DNA of 64,000 nucleotides from assembly GCA_019914945.1 (NCBI GenBank), contig CM034105.1, positions 3,286,001-3,350,000 on the forward strand. Reading direction: 5' to 3'. Below the pieces are notes generated by a model. The model ran no database searches and had not been told where the DNA came from. It was given only the letters and a program-made list of their open reading frames with translations. Both the position numbers and the translations under genes were made by a program. How positions within the stretch are numbered: position 1 is the stretch's first letter; each line of letters starts with the position of its first letter. This stretch comes from Typha latifolia (Eukaryota; Streptophyta; Magnoliopsida; Poales; Typhaceae). Below, piece after piece: positions 1 through 12,611 of the stretch.

Positions 1-2470
1 TAAATCTACAAATAGCTTATAGTTTACATGATATTCTAGCAAACATAGCTTACAATAATCAAATGTTTGACTTAGATTATCATATAATATTGAGGCATAT
101 TGTTCCTTATTTATGAAACAAATAAGCATGTCAAAATATTCCGGCCTTTTACAAAAAAAGCATCCTATGCACCACTTGACCTTAAGAGCTACATCAACAC
201 AGACTAGTTTGTTTCTAGTGATGTCTACAACCAAAATACTAGCACAGACTCATCTGATCCATTAAAATTCGGTAGCTTGTTGTTATGGTCTCATATTTGA
301 TTTTTTAAAAGACATCAGATAAAGCAGATGAAATAAGACTGAGCAAAGTTTCCAGCTAGTTATATCCTAACCAATGACAAACTTGATGGATTAAAAGCAC
401 CAAGAATAGCATTATACATGAACCTGAACAATATTGAGAGAGATGGGACAAAATGCTTGAGGAATTTTTACCCTTTCAATCCATATTATTGTCCAGTTCT
501 CTGAGAAGTACATACTCAACTAGAGATATTAACCTCCGAATATGTAACTGAATCGGATTCGATCGGATATATACAAAAGCGAACCTAACTCAGATTCAGA
601 GTGGATTCAATAATGGATAACTTGGATCCAATTACACCCTTAGGTGACACCGATGGATAGGCAGCTAAAAGTAGTGAAGTATCTCCTTCTGTTCCCTTCA
701 AATGGTAGGTAATTGACCAATTAGAAGGGCTTCAAGCACATGAATTGCTTTCATAATTAGAAATTTGGAAATGAATCGAGAAAAGAGGGTTTAGGCCTTT
801 ATAAGGGATTAAAGTTAGGGAATTAGCATATCCTTTCCCTAAAAAGTTTAATTGGAAAAGGTGAACCCTTATCTCTTGCCTAGATTGCAATTTTCTACTT
901 TTAAAGCTTCAGTTAACTAATTCGAGTTATTAGCCAAGGATGCGCCGCCAAGGCGTGAAAGCTTCACCCCTATTAGTGAAAAGGCTCTTTTATGAGTCGC
1001 ACCTTTGACCACTTGCGTACAAGAGGGAAATCATTACCATGAAAATAAGTTCCCTTTCTCATGTATACATTTTTTTCTCCTATTCCTTAAACATGTTAAG
1101 AGAAGCAAGCGGAGGGCCATAAAACAACGCACACAAAAATACAGGTGGAAATGACAAAGAATGTTAAAACTATATTCTTTTTTACAGAGAAGAGCAACCC
1201 ATACCTTGGTAGTGTTGTGCGTTCAAGTTTGTTGGAAGGATCTTATTATCATGTAATATTCATCAAAATTATTGACGGTTATCCTCCGGCCTGTGTTACT
1301 CTCAGGTCTTTGTCTTATTAGGATTATGATTAGGAAGACTACAATTCTATGTGTATATCTTACTTACCCCATCATAATATTAGGCACACCAGTCCAAAGG
1401 AGAAATATGATATGGTTACAAACAAAAGTCTATAATTGTCTTTTTTACTCAAAATTTCCCTTGATCTAGGTCACATCTGATTAGGTGTGGACTTCAAGTT
1501 TGCTCCTTGGTTGCATAATTATAATTGTAACTTGCAGGACAAAATGCTAGCTCCTAATTAGCTATAGAGGTTTCACAAATGACAGCCTCCTTGCCAAAAA
1601 CCTTGTACTCCAAAAGTTAACACCAACAATTATGGGATTGGCATTAATAGTTCCAACCATGTGATAAGACTCCGTCCTTCCTCTTAATCAAGTTTACTCA
1701 ACTCAGAGTTAGGGCAATATAACTTCAATTCTTTTTTCACAATCATAGGAAGCCATTGTACCAGACACCTAGTTGCCACCATTACAAACAACACATTAAG
1801 ATCTCACACTGATAGAATCATAGATCCCCTCTCTAAAGTCATACTTCACTGCATAACTTAATATTTCATCCATTTCAATATGTTAGATATACGATATTGA
1901 TTGTCATATTGCAAGTTTTCGCATTTTTATTTTCCCCTCCTTGAGGCATGTGATTTTAACCTATGTATAAACTATTTGAAATCTTACTGTTTTTAATATC
2001 TTGCAAAGAAAAAATGACACCTTCTTCACCAAATCCTAGTATACCAAAAGGCATTCTACAGTAAGCAATTTAGATGTGCTATATCTACTTGGTATAAGGA
2101 TCAAACACAAACTTTTTGCTTTGTGAGGATTAATAGGTAAGTTTTCTGTCACTTTCACCATGATTTTTTAATCATGGAACTAACAGCCCACAGAACAGGA
2201 TGTACACTGCTTCTTCATAGAGCCAATACAAAGGTTCACATTTCGAATTCCAACTAATGCCATTCAAGGGATTTCAAGAATATACAAATCCAACTTATGA
2301 TGCTAGAAATAATCAACCACATGCTTAATGTTACAACACCACAATGCAAGCCCACGCAATTCTCACTGCCCTGACTTCTAGCTGAACAATGATAAAAAAA
2401 AAATCCTAGCATATAATATGGAAGGTAGGCAAGATGATAAGAGGAAGAAAAAACGCACCAGTTTAACAAT
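1..2470. other. Intergenic AT-rich sequence, no gene seen
   Basis: No open frame here has recognisable protein similarity, and the short ones are AT-rich with no splice context. The part nearest 2470 is probably the 3' flank and untranslated region of the minus-strand F-box gene. A patch around 550-640 rich in GGAT and GGATCC-type words looks like old repeat sequence, but I could not assign a family. Confidence 0.5.
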
Positions 2471-2473
2471 CAA

Positions 2474-3699
2474 TCAAGGCATGGCGGTGAATCCCGCATC
2501 GAAGGCAAATCCTCTGTACACCCCTTCACCGTACCCTGGCACGCCCTCCACCCAACTCCACACGCCTCCTCCCCCACCACCGCACTTCACGACCTCCTCC
2601 TCTTCCCACATCGCCAATTTCCCCCTCACTCTCTTTCCAGAGAACCACACCCTCCCATCCCCACCAAACACCTTCACCTTGTTATTCCCCGGAGGCGGCA
2701 CCACCACCATCCCACCACCTCCCATCCCGACCTCCCCGGCCCCGGTGAAGCACCTGTACATCTCTTGTGGCATCCTACCGGCCTCATCCCAATCCATCGA
2801 TTCCAGGTCCAACCTCAGTATTAGCACCGTCGAGCACGGCGCGTCGACCGCAAACGAGGACCGCAGCCCCCCGATCATGAGCACGCACCGGCCGCCTTTT
2901 CCGGGCAGCAGCCGCGGCCGCTTCAGGACCTCGAAGACGTCCCCCCACTGATCCCTCTCGAGCGGAGCCCACCCGGACCCCTTCTTGGAAAGATCGCCGA
3001 GGTCGCACGAGAAGAGCTTCCACTGGCTCCGCCACGGAGTGCCGACGTCAAGCAAGGCAAAGACGGCGCCAGCGGTGAGGATAGGTGACCGGGGCTTGGA
3101 AGGGAGGGAGAGGGGGTATTTTAGCCAACGATCTGATCCGGGGGCGTAGGCGAGGGCGGCGAGCTCGGTGAGGACGATGGCGGCACCGCCGTCCCCGGCG
3201 AGTACGGTGCCGTGGCGGGACCAGGCGGAGCCGAGGGGGGGAAGGAGGCGGTACGATCCGGCGAGGGGGTTGCAGACGGCGAGGGACTTCGGGGGATGAG
3301 CAGTGACGGGGGCGGCGACCGGATCCACCCAAAGGTAGAGGAGGGAAGGAGAGGAAGCGATCGGGGAGGAGGAGGGGAAGGGGAGGAAGGAGAGGGGGAG
3401 ACGGATCCAACGGCGGAGGGAGGGGTCGAAGGCGTGGAGATTGGTGGGGGAGGGGCGGGGGTGGCGGAGGAGGAGGAGGCGGAGAGGGGGGAGGAGGGAC
3501 AGGAAGGGGGAGGAGGAGAGAGCGGTGAGAAAGAATCGGGACACCGGGCGGCAGACGACCGCATCGCGGAGGGGGAGGCGGGAGAGGACGTTCTGGAGCG
3601 CGTCCTGGGGGAGCAGCTCGATCGGGCTCACCGGCGGAGGATCCGACTCCTCCGCCGAGTCCTCGCTTGGTAAAGGGAAGTCGTTGCCGTGTTCTCCAT
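2474..3699 (-). CDS. SKIP15-like F-box protein, with apparent 2-bp frameshift near the start
   Basis: The open frame encodes an F-box (LPQDALQNVLSRLPLRD, then CRPVSRFF) followed by a roughly 330-residue beta-rich region and a C-terminus ending YRGFAFDAGFTAMP. This layout resembles plant F-box/kelch protein SKIP15, a substrate-recognition subunit of SCF ubiquitin ligases. The F-box frame is open from 3703 down to the stop at 2474 but contains no ATG before the F-box; its first in-frame ATG lies near residue 255 of the protein read from 3631. The only well-placed ATG (3699-3697, with G at +4) is in another frame and meets TGA at 3630-3628 after 23 codons. The doubled AC at 3692-3689 accounts for the shift: without one AC, the ATG would run in frame into the F-box. 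The gene is intronless and GC-rich. It may be a pseudogene, a frameshifted allele, an assembly error, or have an unseen upstream exon. Confidence 0.7.
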
Positions 3700-3703
3700 T
3701 GCG

Positions 3704-5550
3704 CTACGGAAGTCGTCGAAGGAGATCGAGGAGGACGGGAAATTTGTGGGATTCAGGTTTGAGGGGGGACAAACAAGGAAGGGAGCGCTTGGAATTGGAA
3801 AAAGGGGTAGATGTGCGAAGGAAGCCGATCGGCTGCAGCCAGGAATGCAGGAATCTTGTGCTTTCTTTTGTTATCGTTTTCACTCTACCGACTACCGGAC
3901 GAATTTCTACCATTCAACTCTTTACACTTTGGCTGCCGTGTGGAGTTATACAGGAAATTCCTGCAGCCAGGCGATCTGACAGTCATCTGTAACGTGGAAA
4001 GGAGTGGAACTGTGGAAGGGTAAATGGTTTAAGAGTGATTTACGTAATCGTATGGGATATAATTGTGACTGGTGGGAAACTTTTAATTAACCCCCTTTCT
4101 TTTCTGTTATTTCCGAATTCATCACCTGGCTATTTCTTATTGATTATTATCTTTTAGTAATTTCTGGAGTAGTAGTAGTAGTAGTAGTAGTAGTACATAC
4201 AGTAGTAATATGGTGACCACTGATCAGATTAGTTTAAAAGACTGAGGATTTGAAGAAGAAGACATTGATTTGAATAAGTCAAAGAGGACGTGGGTTGATC
4301 AGATAATAGTAATAAAAGATGGGTTGAATTAGAAATTTTCTTCAGAACAATCGTTCGTTTTTGGGGAATGGGTTCAGGTGGACGAATCACTGCCGACTTA
4401 GATAGTCGTTGCCACTTGCCGGAATTTTTCTCCCGCGACAAGAACAACAAAAAAAAAAGGTGGGGAATTCGATTTGAAACTTTGAACCACCTCCATCCTA
4501 CCTAATTTTTAAATAATGGATTAAATGGGATAATATAATTCTCATATTAGAAGAAAAATTAGTGAGAGGTGGTGTGACGGTTATAAATAAGTAGAGATAA
4601 TTTTACTTAGGTATCTGACTAATTATTATTTTTCATATGGATTCTTTAAATATTTTTTATTTTATACATATATATCTTGAATTAATTATTTCTTTAGTTT
4701 AGAGGTATAGTAATTTTTTTTCTTAGTGCAAGAATATATAAGAATATATTTTTTTAGTTTAGAAAATGTATGTAGATAATAAAAGGTTAAAAGAGTGTAT
4801 ATAAAAACACTCTAATATTTTAGAGAAATTTAAATCAAATTATCTTTAAATAAACATTGTATTTAACCCCTAAAAAATATTATCGTAGATTGTCGATGTA
4901 TCTTTCAAATAGCAAATCTTAAAAAATTACATGTTGCAACGATACGAGAGTCTCCGGTTCGTTGGCAAATTAATTGAGTTTTGAAAACTATTTTCGAAGT
5001 TACATCTTCTCAGTAGTTGAAAACATAAGTTCTTTTAGGATTTGCTTGTATAACATATTCCACCAGTGAATCTTAAACTTTTGGTTTGCAATATTCCTCA
5101 AGTAGTCACCAAAAATCTTGAATTAGTGATTTAATCTTATTGACTACTTTGTGAGTAAAAAAGATGTAGCCATAAAATATATTAAGATTTAGCTGAGACA
5201 GTAGAACATCTATTACTGGAGCTGGAGTTGGACAGCAACCTGGTTTCACTCCCGCCTTGGTCTGAAGCTGGAGGAATCATGGATCAGATTGGACTCATGG
5301 ATTCTTTTATTACAAGTCTAGATATCGGCAGAGCAAGTCGAGTACGACTTTTGTCTTCTTTAATGCATTTGGAAAGCTAGAAGCAATGTTATTTTTAGAT
5401 ATAACAAGCCCAATTCCACTAACATTTGTGCCAAAGTTGATGATCTAAAACAGTGTCCTCTCCATGCGAATCACCCTTCCTATGTGCATCTCGAGCAAAG
5501 ATAGGAGAAGACAACATCGGGCGATTTTAAACCAGGCAGGCACAACTTGC
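3704..5550. other. Upstream region of the F-box gene and AT-rich spacer
   Basis: The first 300 bases are the presumed minus-strand promoter and leader of the F-box gene. An (AGT)9 microsatellite lies at 4168-4194. The rest, to about 5200, is AT-rich with no supported gene. A 69-codon minus-strand frame at 3704-3913 ends at a TAG just upstream of the F-box frame and is probably leader sequence. Confidence 0.5.
4168..4194. repeat. (AGT)9 microsatellite
   Basis: Nine uninterrupted AGT units, read directly from the sequence, about 470 bp upstream of the F-box start. Confidence 0.9.
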
Positions 5551-5553
5551 TAA

Positions 5554-5740
5554 GTTGATGCTGCTTGGCGCGGTAGTCAGGAAGGTGGTATAGGACTTTT
5601 CATCAGCATATATCCAGACTGGTTCATTAGGAGCAAAGCCATCTTCTTAGACAATTGCTTGAGCATCCTCCATGGGGAGGCATTGACTATTCTTCGTGGG
5701 CTCGAGGCTGTGCAAGCTTATGCTATGAATAAGGTTGGGA
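5554..5740 (+). pseudogene. RNase H-like (RVT_3) fragment of a LINE
   Basis: Reading from 5554 gives VDAAWRGSQEGGIGLFI and, about 45 residues later, HGEALTILRGLEAVQAYAM. This matches the spacing of the plant RNase H-like domain at the 3' end of LINE ORF2: an Asp near the first strand and the E-A-L..GLEA helix. A TAA codon lies immediately upstream (5551-5553), and the following sequence turns into unrelated glycine-rich GC-rich sequence, so only a broken piece remains. It is not expected to be functional. The family assignment rests on pattern recognition only. Confidence 0.55.
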
Positions 5741-6210
5741 GTGGTGGCAGCGACGGCGAGCTCGGCGTTGGCCGTTTTCGGGTGGGCCGGGGCGGCGATG
5801 GGCGGAGCTCCGGTGAGGAGGGCTTGTGTTTAGGGTGGTGGTGGGGGGGTGGTCATGGGCATAACTTTTGGGCTCATGAAGTTATTTGGATCTACTGGGC
5901 TTTGAAGGCCATTATAATAGAGTTTGGGCTTTAAAGGTAATAAGCTAACAATTTTTCTTTGATAAAATAATAATAATAATTTAATTACATTTACACTCCT
6001 GAATTATAGAATAGTATTTACTATACTATTTTCTCGCTACAACAACAAGACCACTTAAACTAAGAGAGAGTATAACAGAGAGGATGAAATTAATAGAAAA
6101 TAACATATTACTGTTTCATCCTTTTTTCGCATGATATTTTTAACATTCCTATTGGGTGTATTAGAGGAGGCAACATAAATATTGGTTTACTCTTCATTGT
6201 TAATGGATCG

Positions 6211-6577
6211 GGCTTTCCATTCACCGGCAACACCATCGCCCTCTCTTTCTCTCGTCCGTCTTCCCTCCGAGACCTCCGCCTTCGCCGCCAGCCGCATGGA
6301 CGCGAAGAAGACAGCAGAGACCCGTTCAAGGCCGACCTCCCGGGATTCAAGAAGGTGGAGGTGGAGGTGGAGGAGGGCCACGTCCTCCATATCAGCAGCG
6401 AGCGGTCTAAGGAGCAGGAGGAAAAGATAGACACCTGACACCTCATCGAGCATAGCAGCGGCAAGTTTATCCGGTTGCCGGAGAATGCCATGCATGGAGA
6501 AACGGGGAAGGAGCAGGTCAAGGATTAAGCTCGAGGTTAAATCCGTCATTGCGAACACAACATATCGATGAATATGG
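6211..6577 (+). pseudogene. Decayed class I small heat-shock protein (HSP20)
   Basis: Three blocks in alternating frames match cytosolic class I small heat-shock proteins. They are GFPFTG (6211, frame 1), [12 protein letters not shown] (6266, frame 2), and from 6325 (frame 1) [10 protein letters not shown], then [18 protein letters not shown], then SSGKFIRLPENA. Two frame changes separate the blocks; the second coincides with about four missing bases where WKETPEAHV normally lies. A TGA at 6436-6438 sits where the conserved Trp of the DKWHR motif should be. The Arg-Phe-Arg before LPENA is deleted, and most of the last alpha-crystallin strand is lost, leaving KLEVKSV-like sequence near 6530-6553. 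The sequence after 6600 looks like an ordinary plant 3' untranslated region. It is dead as a chaperone gene. Confidence 0.75.
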
Positions 6578-6599
6578 AGCGATCTGGTGTATATTAGTG

Positions 6600-8870
6600 T
6601 CCTTTGTAATTTGTATTAGTATGTGCTTCTGTGTAGTTAAATATGGTGTTTTTGAGAATGCCGAATATTGTAAGATAAATAAAGCGTGGTATTGTGCTCC
6701 TTTTATCTCATTTTCGTTTTTGTAAGACATTGTCAGTTTAGTCGATTATTATTCTAGAATGATTTGATTTTGGATTTAGATTTGAGTTATGATTGAAAAT
6801 AGAAGAATGGGTTCCGATTTAGATTGGATCCTTTCAAGAGCACAGTGACCGACCTGAAAGTTGATTCAACCTTATATCTCTAAAGATGATATGAACACCT
6901 TAATTAATCATACAACAATTTGAACACGCAAAGTGTACCACTATATAAGCAAAAATAATAAGTTATCAGAAAGAGGCCAACCCGCACTTTCCGCTGGCAT
7001 GAGCTCGTGGAGACTTTTTAAGGATCAGATAATTACTCTCCATTGCTTTGAGTTTAAATAGATTAAAGTAAAGAAATTTTTAATCAAATACACCCTATAT
7101 TTTATGTTTATTTAATGTATATGTTATGCATAATTTGATTTAAATAATGTCAAAAAATGAGCCAATTACACTAATAAAATTCATTATAATAAATCAGACA
7201 TATAAAACAAACCAAGTCTAGCATTTAATATTATTTTTTTAAGACTAATTTATGTAATGTATTTTATAGCGCAAACTCTTATCATACTTATAAAAATGAA
7301 TAATTATTTAAAAAGAGTGCTTTAGTTATTTTGATTGATTATACCTTAAAAAATGTTAATTTTTTTTATTCAAAAGCCATTTGGCTCATTTATTTACATT
7401 AAATTAAATGGATCGGATTTCGCACGTGCATATTTATGAATTGTATTTTACCTCTTTTTTGAGAATTTTCTTCAATTTCTATTCATTTTCCTTTCATAGA
7501 TTCGAGTAAGTCGGTATATAATATTAAAATACTGAGTAAGTGGGTATATGATATTAAAATACTTTATAAATTAAAATTTTTTATTCCATTATTAATCTAT
7601 CATCATAATATGTGGACCAAGGCCACTTAATTTTTAAGCTCAAAGTTTTTTTTAAAAAAAATCGTATTTAAAATCATGGTTCTTTAAAAATCACATAGAT
7701 ATTTATAGTTCAACATCTATATTTTTTTGAGTATTATATGTAAGTGTTTAATCTTATATTAGAAAGTTAGAAAAAAAAGTTTGGTAAATTCTTAAGTTCT
7801 CACCTAGTAGTTTAAGTATTTAGATTGAGTTGAATTCTAAAGTTAATGTCAAAATCTATTTCACTTAGACTGATCTTCTGTCTACCTAACATATTTCACT
7901 TAAAATATCTCAAAAGCATCTTAATTTTACCTTAACAATATCTAAATAGAAAGAAAATATTTCATTAAGAGAAAAAAAATATCTTTCCTCATTTGACTAT
8001 ATATATACTTTGTTAATTTATTTTTATCTTAAAACTTATTAAAAAATATAAAAATTATTTTAACTCATCTATATGATAATTGATTGTTAAGAAAACTAGC
8101 GACATATTATTTTTGTGACAAAAATAAGACGGTTAATGATAAATAGTTTTCGAACAGGATGTGGATGTTAATAAAAACAAAATTTGGGGTTTTCTTCGTA
8201 AGTTTTTCGCTGAAGAAGTTACACTTCCAAGGCACTTACCAATCACATCAACCAACCAACTTAGGTAACCAGAGTGGCTTTTTATTTTTATTTTTATTTT
8301 TATTTTCTCTGATATCACTGATAGCCTTACAAATATCATTTGATATAATTTTCCTTCTAAAACATATCCACTTTGTTTTTGTTCCCCTTTCCACCGAAAT
8401 GTATCTACTTTGTTGAACGGCTTATCTTTTACTAAGTTTTGAGTCACATATAAGAAATTAGTGGGTTTTATTTTAATTATGACAGCTCAGATGTATCTTG
8501 AACGGCTCTTTTGGTGTTGACGTGTCAGTAGATGAAACGTGAACAGAGTGGGACCAACTAGTTCGACGTGGATGTATCAAGTTCAGCTGACGTCGCAAAT
8601 GACCCTCGCTGATGAGCAAATAAATAGTTGACAAGTCAGCACGAAAATAATAAAAGCTTTTAATTAATTCATTTTTTAATCATAATTTAGAGTGAACCTA
8701 TATGCCGAACAGTAGATACTTAGGCTCATAATCTTTTTACATAATTAGTCTGACTCTATTCACGCACTCTCGATGCAAATTGTTTTTTATAAAATAAATA
8801 ATATATTTTTAAATACTTATGCTTGTGGTTAAACCTAATAGTATACGGAGCTAATTGTATTTATTCTTAT
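6600..8870. other. AT-rich spacer, no gene seen
   Basis: No frame with recognisable protein content. Homopolymer-rich and AT-rich throughout, including a (TTTTTA)n-like tract near 8280-8310. The part near 8500-8640 holds several ACGT-core words and may be regulatory or old repeat sequence. Confidence 0.45.
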
Positions 8871-8879
8871 AAAAAAAAA

Positions 8880-9544
8880 ACAAAAGTGCAAGAGAGACGC
8901 CAACCAACAGAGAGCCCAACACAGTCAGATGGAACTCGCCACGCGGGACGACACGGAGGAGGACCTCATTTGCCACGAGGGCAGTCGACGCCCACCCTGG
9001 TGTTGACACATCACCAGCAGCTGCCCATGCTGTCCGGCACGTGTCTCCCTCCCATTGGCCGAGAAGGAGATTGGGATCTAGGGGGGAGGTCCCTCATAGT
9101 GGAGGCTCCCGATCTCGGATATTATTACATACTAATGGAAATGATAGATCTAAGTGCGCCGCTTGGGCCATGCCTCCTTTAAAGTCGTGGCAAGTCATAA
9201 TGCATTTTGATACTGCTAAAGGCTTCGATTTCAACTTAAAGTAATCCGAAACGTGATCATAACGGTATGTTGCACCTTTCGTCCATCGGTGATACACTCA
9301 TCCATACTCACTTCTCTAAATAATAATTAGACGCAATGGTCTACACCAAATCACCCAACTTACCTACGCCCTCGAGAACAACTTATCTCCACCCACTAGA
9401 CCAATACTAACAACGATTATGGTTAGCTTTTAGACACTCCATTCCTATATATACTCCTCCTCTAACCATCCTCCAAGATCTCTACAGCCATCGATCCACT
9501 CCTAACTCTCTCCTTCTCTCTTCTGGCTCATTTTATCCCTCGTA
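8880..9544 (+). promoter_or_regulatory. Promoter and leader of the RING-H2 gene
   Basis: A TATATATA box at 9446-9453 lies about 92 bp before the ATG. A CACGTG-containing element (GGCACGTGTC) lies near 9040. The leader is pyrimidine-rich. This is compatible with a stress- or abscisic-acid-responsive promoter, which is inference from the motif only. Confidence 0.6.
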
Positions 9545-10102
9545 ATGGAAGTAGGCTCCCAGCCTAGGAAGCTTTTGACCCCACCGGCCGGGTCCAGTGC
9601 CATATCCAACACCAACAGCCCTTTCAACTCACTGGACGCCAACGTCATCCTGGTGCTCGCTATCATGCTCTGCGGCGTGATCTGCGCACTCGTCGTCAAC
9701 GCTATGGTGCGCTGCGTGCTGCGGGTCAGGCACCGGGTCTGCTACGGGCCGGATATACCCGGCCCAATAGGGCCCCCCTGCGAGGCCCGGTTTCCGAGGA
9801 AGGACGCCCTGCGACTGCGAGCCCTCCCCACTTTAGTCTACTCGGCCGGCCTCGGCCTCGGGTTCGCGGGGACCGGGTCCGAGTGCGCCATCTGCCTCTC
9901 CGAGTTCGCACCCGGGGAGCACGTGCGGGTGCTGCCAAGGTGCAACCACGGGTTCCACGTGGCCTGCATCGACCGGTGGCTCGCGGCCCGGTCCTCCTGC
10001 CCCACGTGCCGCCAGGGCCTGGAGGTGTGCCGGACCGGTCCGGCTCGGCCGGTTCAGATGGACCCAGAGGGTGCGATGGTTCAGGAAAGGGGAGACCTCT
10101 AG
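9545..10102 (+). CDS. ATL-type RING-H2 E3 ubiquitin ligase, intronless
   Basis: The 185-residue protein has the ATL family plan. A hydrophobic segment at about residues 33-56 is the membrane anchor. A basic stretch (RVRHR) follows, then a degenerate GLD-type motif ([10 protein letters not shown], residues 93-102) and a RING-H2 domain at residues 114-155. The zinc ligands are C114, C117, C133, H135, H138, C141, C152 and C155, with Pro after C152 and the conserved Trp at 145 that usually contacts the E2. The family transfers ubiquitin to membrane-associated or cytosolic targets and is often induced by elicitors. A single exon is normal for ATLs. The ATG follows a TATA box by about 92 bp and no in-frame ATG lies upstream. 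The short C-terminal tail has no clear motif. The exact orthologue cannot be set without a tree. Confidence 0.92.
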   Translation: MEVGSQPRKLLTPPAGSSAISNTNSPFNSLDANVILVLAIMLCGVICALVVNAMVRCVLRVRHRVCYGPDIPGPIGPPCEARFPRKDALRLRALPTLVYSAGLGLGFAGTGSECAICLSEFAPGEHVRVLPRCNHGFHVACIDRWLAARSSCPTCRQGLEVCRTGPARPVQMDPEGAMVQERGDL

Positions 10103-11955
10103 CCGTTTGTTTTTGAAAGTTTGTACAGTTGTTAGAGAACGAGCTCGGCTTTATATATATATAGCTATTTAGCTATTAGAATAGTGTGTAATATATTTGA
10201 TTGGGAGGGGTACAAATTGGTTTAGGTCAACTCGGATCCAGAGGTTTTGACCCGGGTCCAAGTCCAACAATCACAATTATGAAATATATGAGCTTGGCTT
10301 GAAATTTTGCTTCAGCTTAACTACTTTTTAGACTATAGACTTGAGCTGTCTCCCTCCCTGATGAAGACTTGCTATAAGTCTGCCAGCAACCACAAAAAGT
10401 TAACCACAGTTAATGTTAAAAATAAGAAGAAGAAGAAGAAGCTTCAAATAGCTTTCTTTATGTAAGGGAAATTGTGTAGTAGTTACCACAACAGCGACCA
10501 AAAGTATTAATTACTCGTGTTTTTTTTTTAAATACTATTAACAGGATCTAGAGGAATTTGCATTTAACATCCTATATTTTAATCTATCTGTGGTTTATAC
10601 TCTTTATTTTTAATATTTACAAATATCATAAATTTCATACAAAAAATTTGGGTACGGTTCGGGATTCTTCTTGTCTAGACAAGGGACTCTGAAAGCAAGA
10701 GAAAGATGCCCAATTAGCTTGGGTATAACTTGAGTAAAGTTAGGTGTAATTTAGTATACTTTGGATAAATATAGGGCGTTAGGTAGGATTCCATAATCTT
10801 TTAAGTATAGTTAACTTAATCTAGTAGTTTAGTTAATAATTTTAATAATAGAATATTTTCTGCACGTATTTAATAAAATATAGGATTTAATTTATAAATA
10901 TTAAAGATAGATAGTGTAAACTGCAAATTGGTGTTAAATACAACTTTTCCTAGGAACAGAGAACAGAAAACAAAAACTGAAAACAAGTCTGGGTATTATA
11001 GTACTCCAAAAGGTTTTGTTCTTTGATTGTGATAGAACATCCCTTCCCCTTTTGATGGCCACTATCTTTGCGGCTAAGGAATAGGAATACCTTTCTCTTT
11101 ATCACATCCTCAAATTTATCATTTCCTCCCGGGAAAAGCCTTCTCTTGCTTGTCATCATCTCTGTCCTTTGATCCAAATCGCGTTCTGTTAATTAGAAAC
11201 GGCTTTTCTGGAGTATCATTTGTACAAATAAGATCGTCTAGCTATCATGATTTCTTCCTCATAGAGACAAATAGAGGATAGATGACCTCGCCAATTGTTT
11301 GCTGAAGTCTCCCTCTGACCTCTCGTACTGCTGCATTATTCAACAAAGTGATTGTGTTAGTGGATAGTAGTTCTCGCTGTGAGATTTTGATTGCCAAAAA
11401 GTAAGGAATCCACTCAGCAGGAGGGATGATAGGTTCCAGATTACTTACATTTGACTTTGTACAGAAAGATAAGAAAGACAGAGACAGAAAATATCTCCTC
11501 CCCATTATCAATTTGAAACACTTCTCTTGTCTTCTCCCTTTCTTAATGTAATCCAATCAAAATAATCAGCTAATGCTGGCTCCAGCAAGAAGGCATTAAA
11601 GAGAGTGAAACACGCAAACGACTGAAAATAGTTACCTGAGACTTACCACCCTAATAGGATTTGAGAGGTTTGGTGGAGTCTACTTATTCCACCAATGAAG
11701 ATTAATTAAGGTGCCTTATCATCAGATGACTATGAAGATCATTCTTTTTCGGCTGACAATGACAGTATCCAATCAAAGTTTATCTTCTTGCAGGTCACTC
11801 CCAGCGATTGACGCCGACCAGCAACCGGCCTGTATAAAACTCTTCTAAATCCAATAGGAAAACAAGTTCTTATTCATACCACGGGAGTAGAAACTTGCGG
11901 ACTTTTAGAAAATGTTCTCATTGCTCATCTAATCTTTTTGGCATGTTAACAGCTG

Positions 11956-11959
<4 letters not shown>

Positions 11960-11995
<36 letters not shown>
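11960..11995. repeat. (AT)18 microsatellite
   Basis: Uninterrupted AT dinucleotides read directly. Confidence 0.9.
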
Positions 11996-11998
<3 letters not shown>

Positions 11999-12348
11999 CC
12001 TTTATGTTATAATCCAACATAATGGATGCATGCAAAATGATCGAAATCAGAGTCACAGTATCTCCTTTATCTCTGGGAAAAATTTCACTCTCCCGAAAGA
12101 AAAAGATTCATATTTTTTAGCTTTTCACTAGTTGAAGTATGCGACGACGACAACATAAATAATCGAACTATGATGGGAAATGATTGATAGTTGGTACAAA
12201 TTGAGAATTTTCCCAGATGGAATTCTCGGAACATCCAGCGACAGAGAATTCTGAGCAATAACCGAGAATCTCAAAATTAATTATGATTAATCACACCTGA
12301 GTGAAGAACTAACCTATTCTACTAGAGGCAGCCAAGGAGTATTGACCC

Positions 12349-12396
12349 TTTGTCTAGCTCATATTTAACATTTGGGCTCATGAATGATAAATAAAA
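12349..12396 (+). repeat. Dispersed repeat 3' end, related to 44910-44955
   Basis: About 43 bases beginning CTTTGTCTAGCTCATA and ending GAATGATAAA match the segment at about 44909-44951 with roughly six substitutions. Both copies run into an A-rich or TA-rich tail, the form expected of a retroposon 3' end. The longer copy carries tRNA-like promoter boxes, so this may be a 5'-truncated SINE. Confidence 0.45.
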
Positions 12397-12611
12397 AACA
12401 ACATCTGCATTCCAACAAATCAATATCTGGCATATACCTCTATTCCAAAAAGGCTATAAACTCAATTAAGCAATCCTCCTCATCCTGTTATCCTTGCCGC
12501 ACATCTGACGCACAAATGGATCAACCCTCAAATGTTAGGGCAGAGCTGTGGATTTCATATATCCAACTCCTCAAAATTTAACTCCTAATGCAGGTTGAAT
12601 GTTGTGAACTA

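Noticed and set aside
2418..2951. Plus-strand 177-codon frame, proline-rich
   Set aside because: It is antisense to the F-box coding region, low complexity and created by GC-rich sequence. It has no family resemblance.
3212..3992. Plus-strand frames of 153 and 183 codons rich in Gly, Glu and Arg
   Set aside because: They mirror the Leu/Pro/Ser-rich 5' half of the F-box gene on the other strand and have no independent signals.
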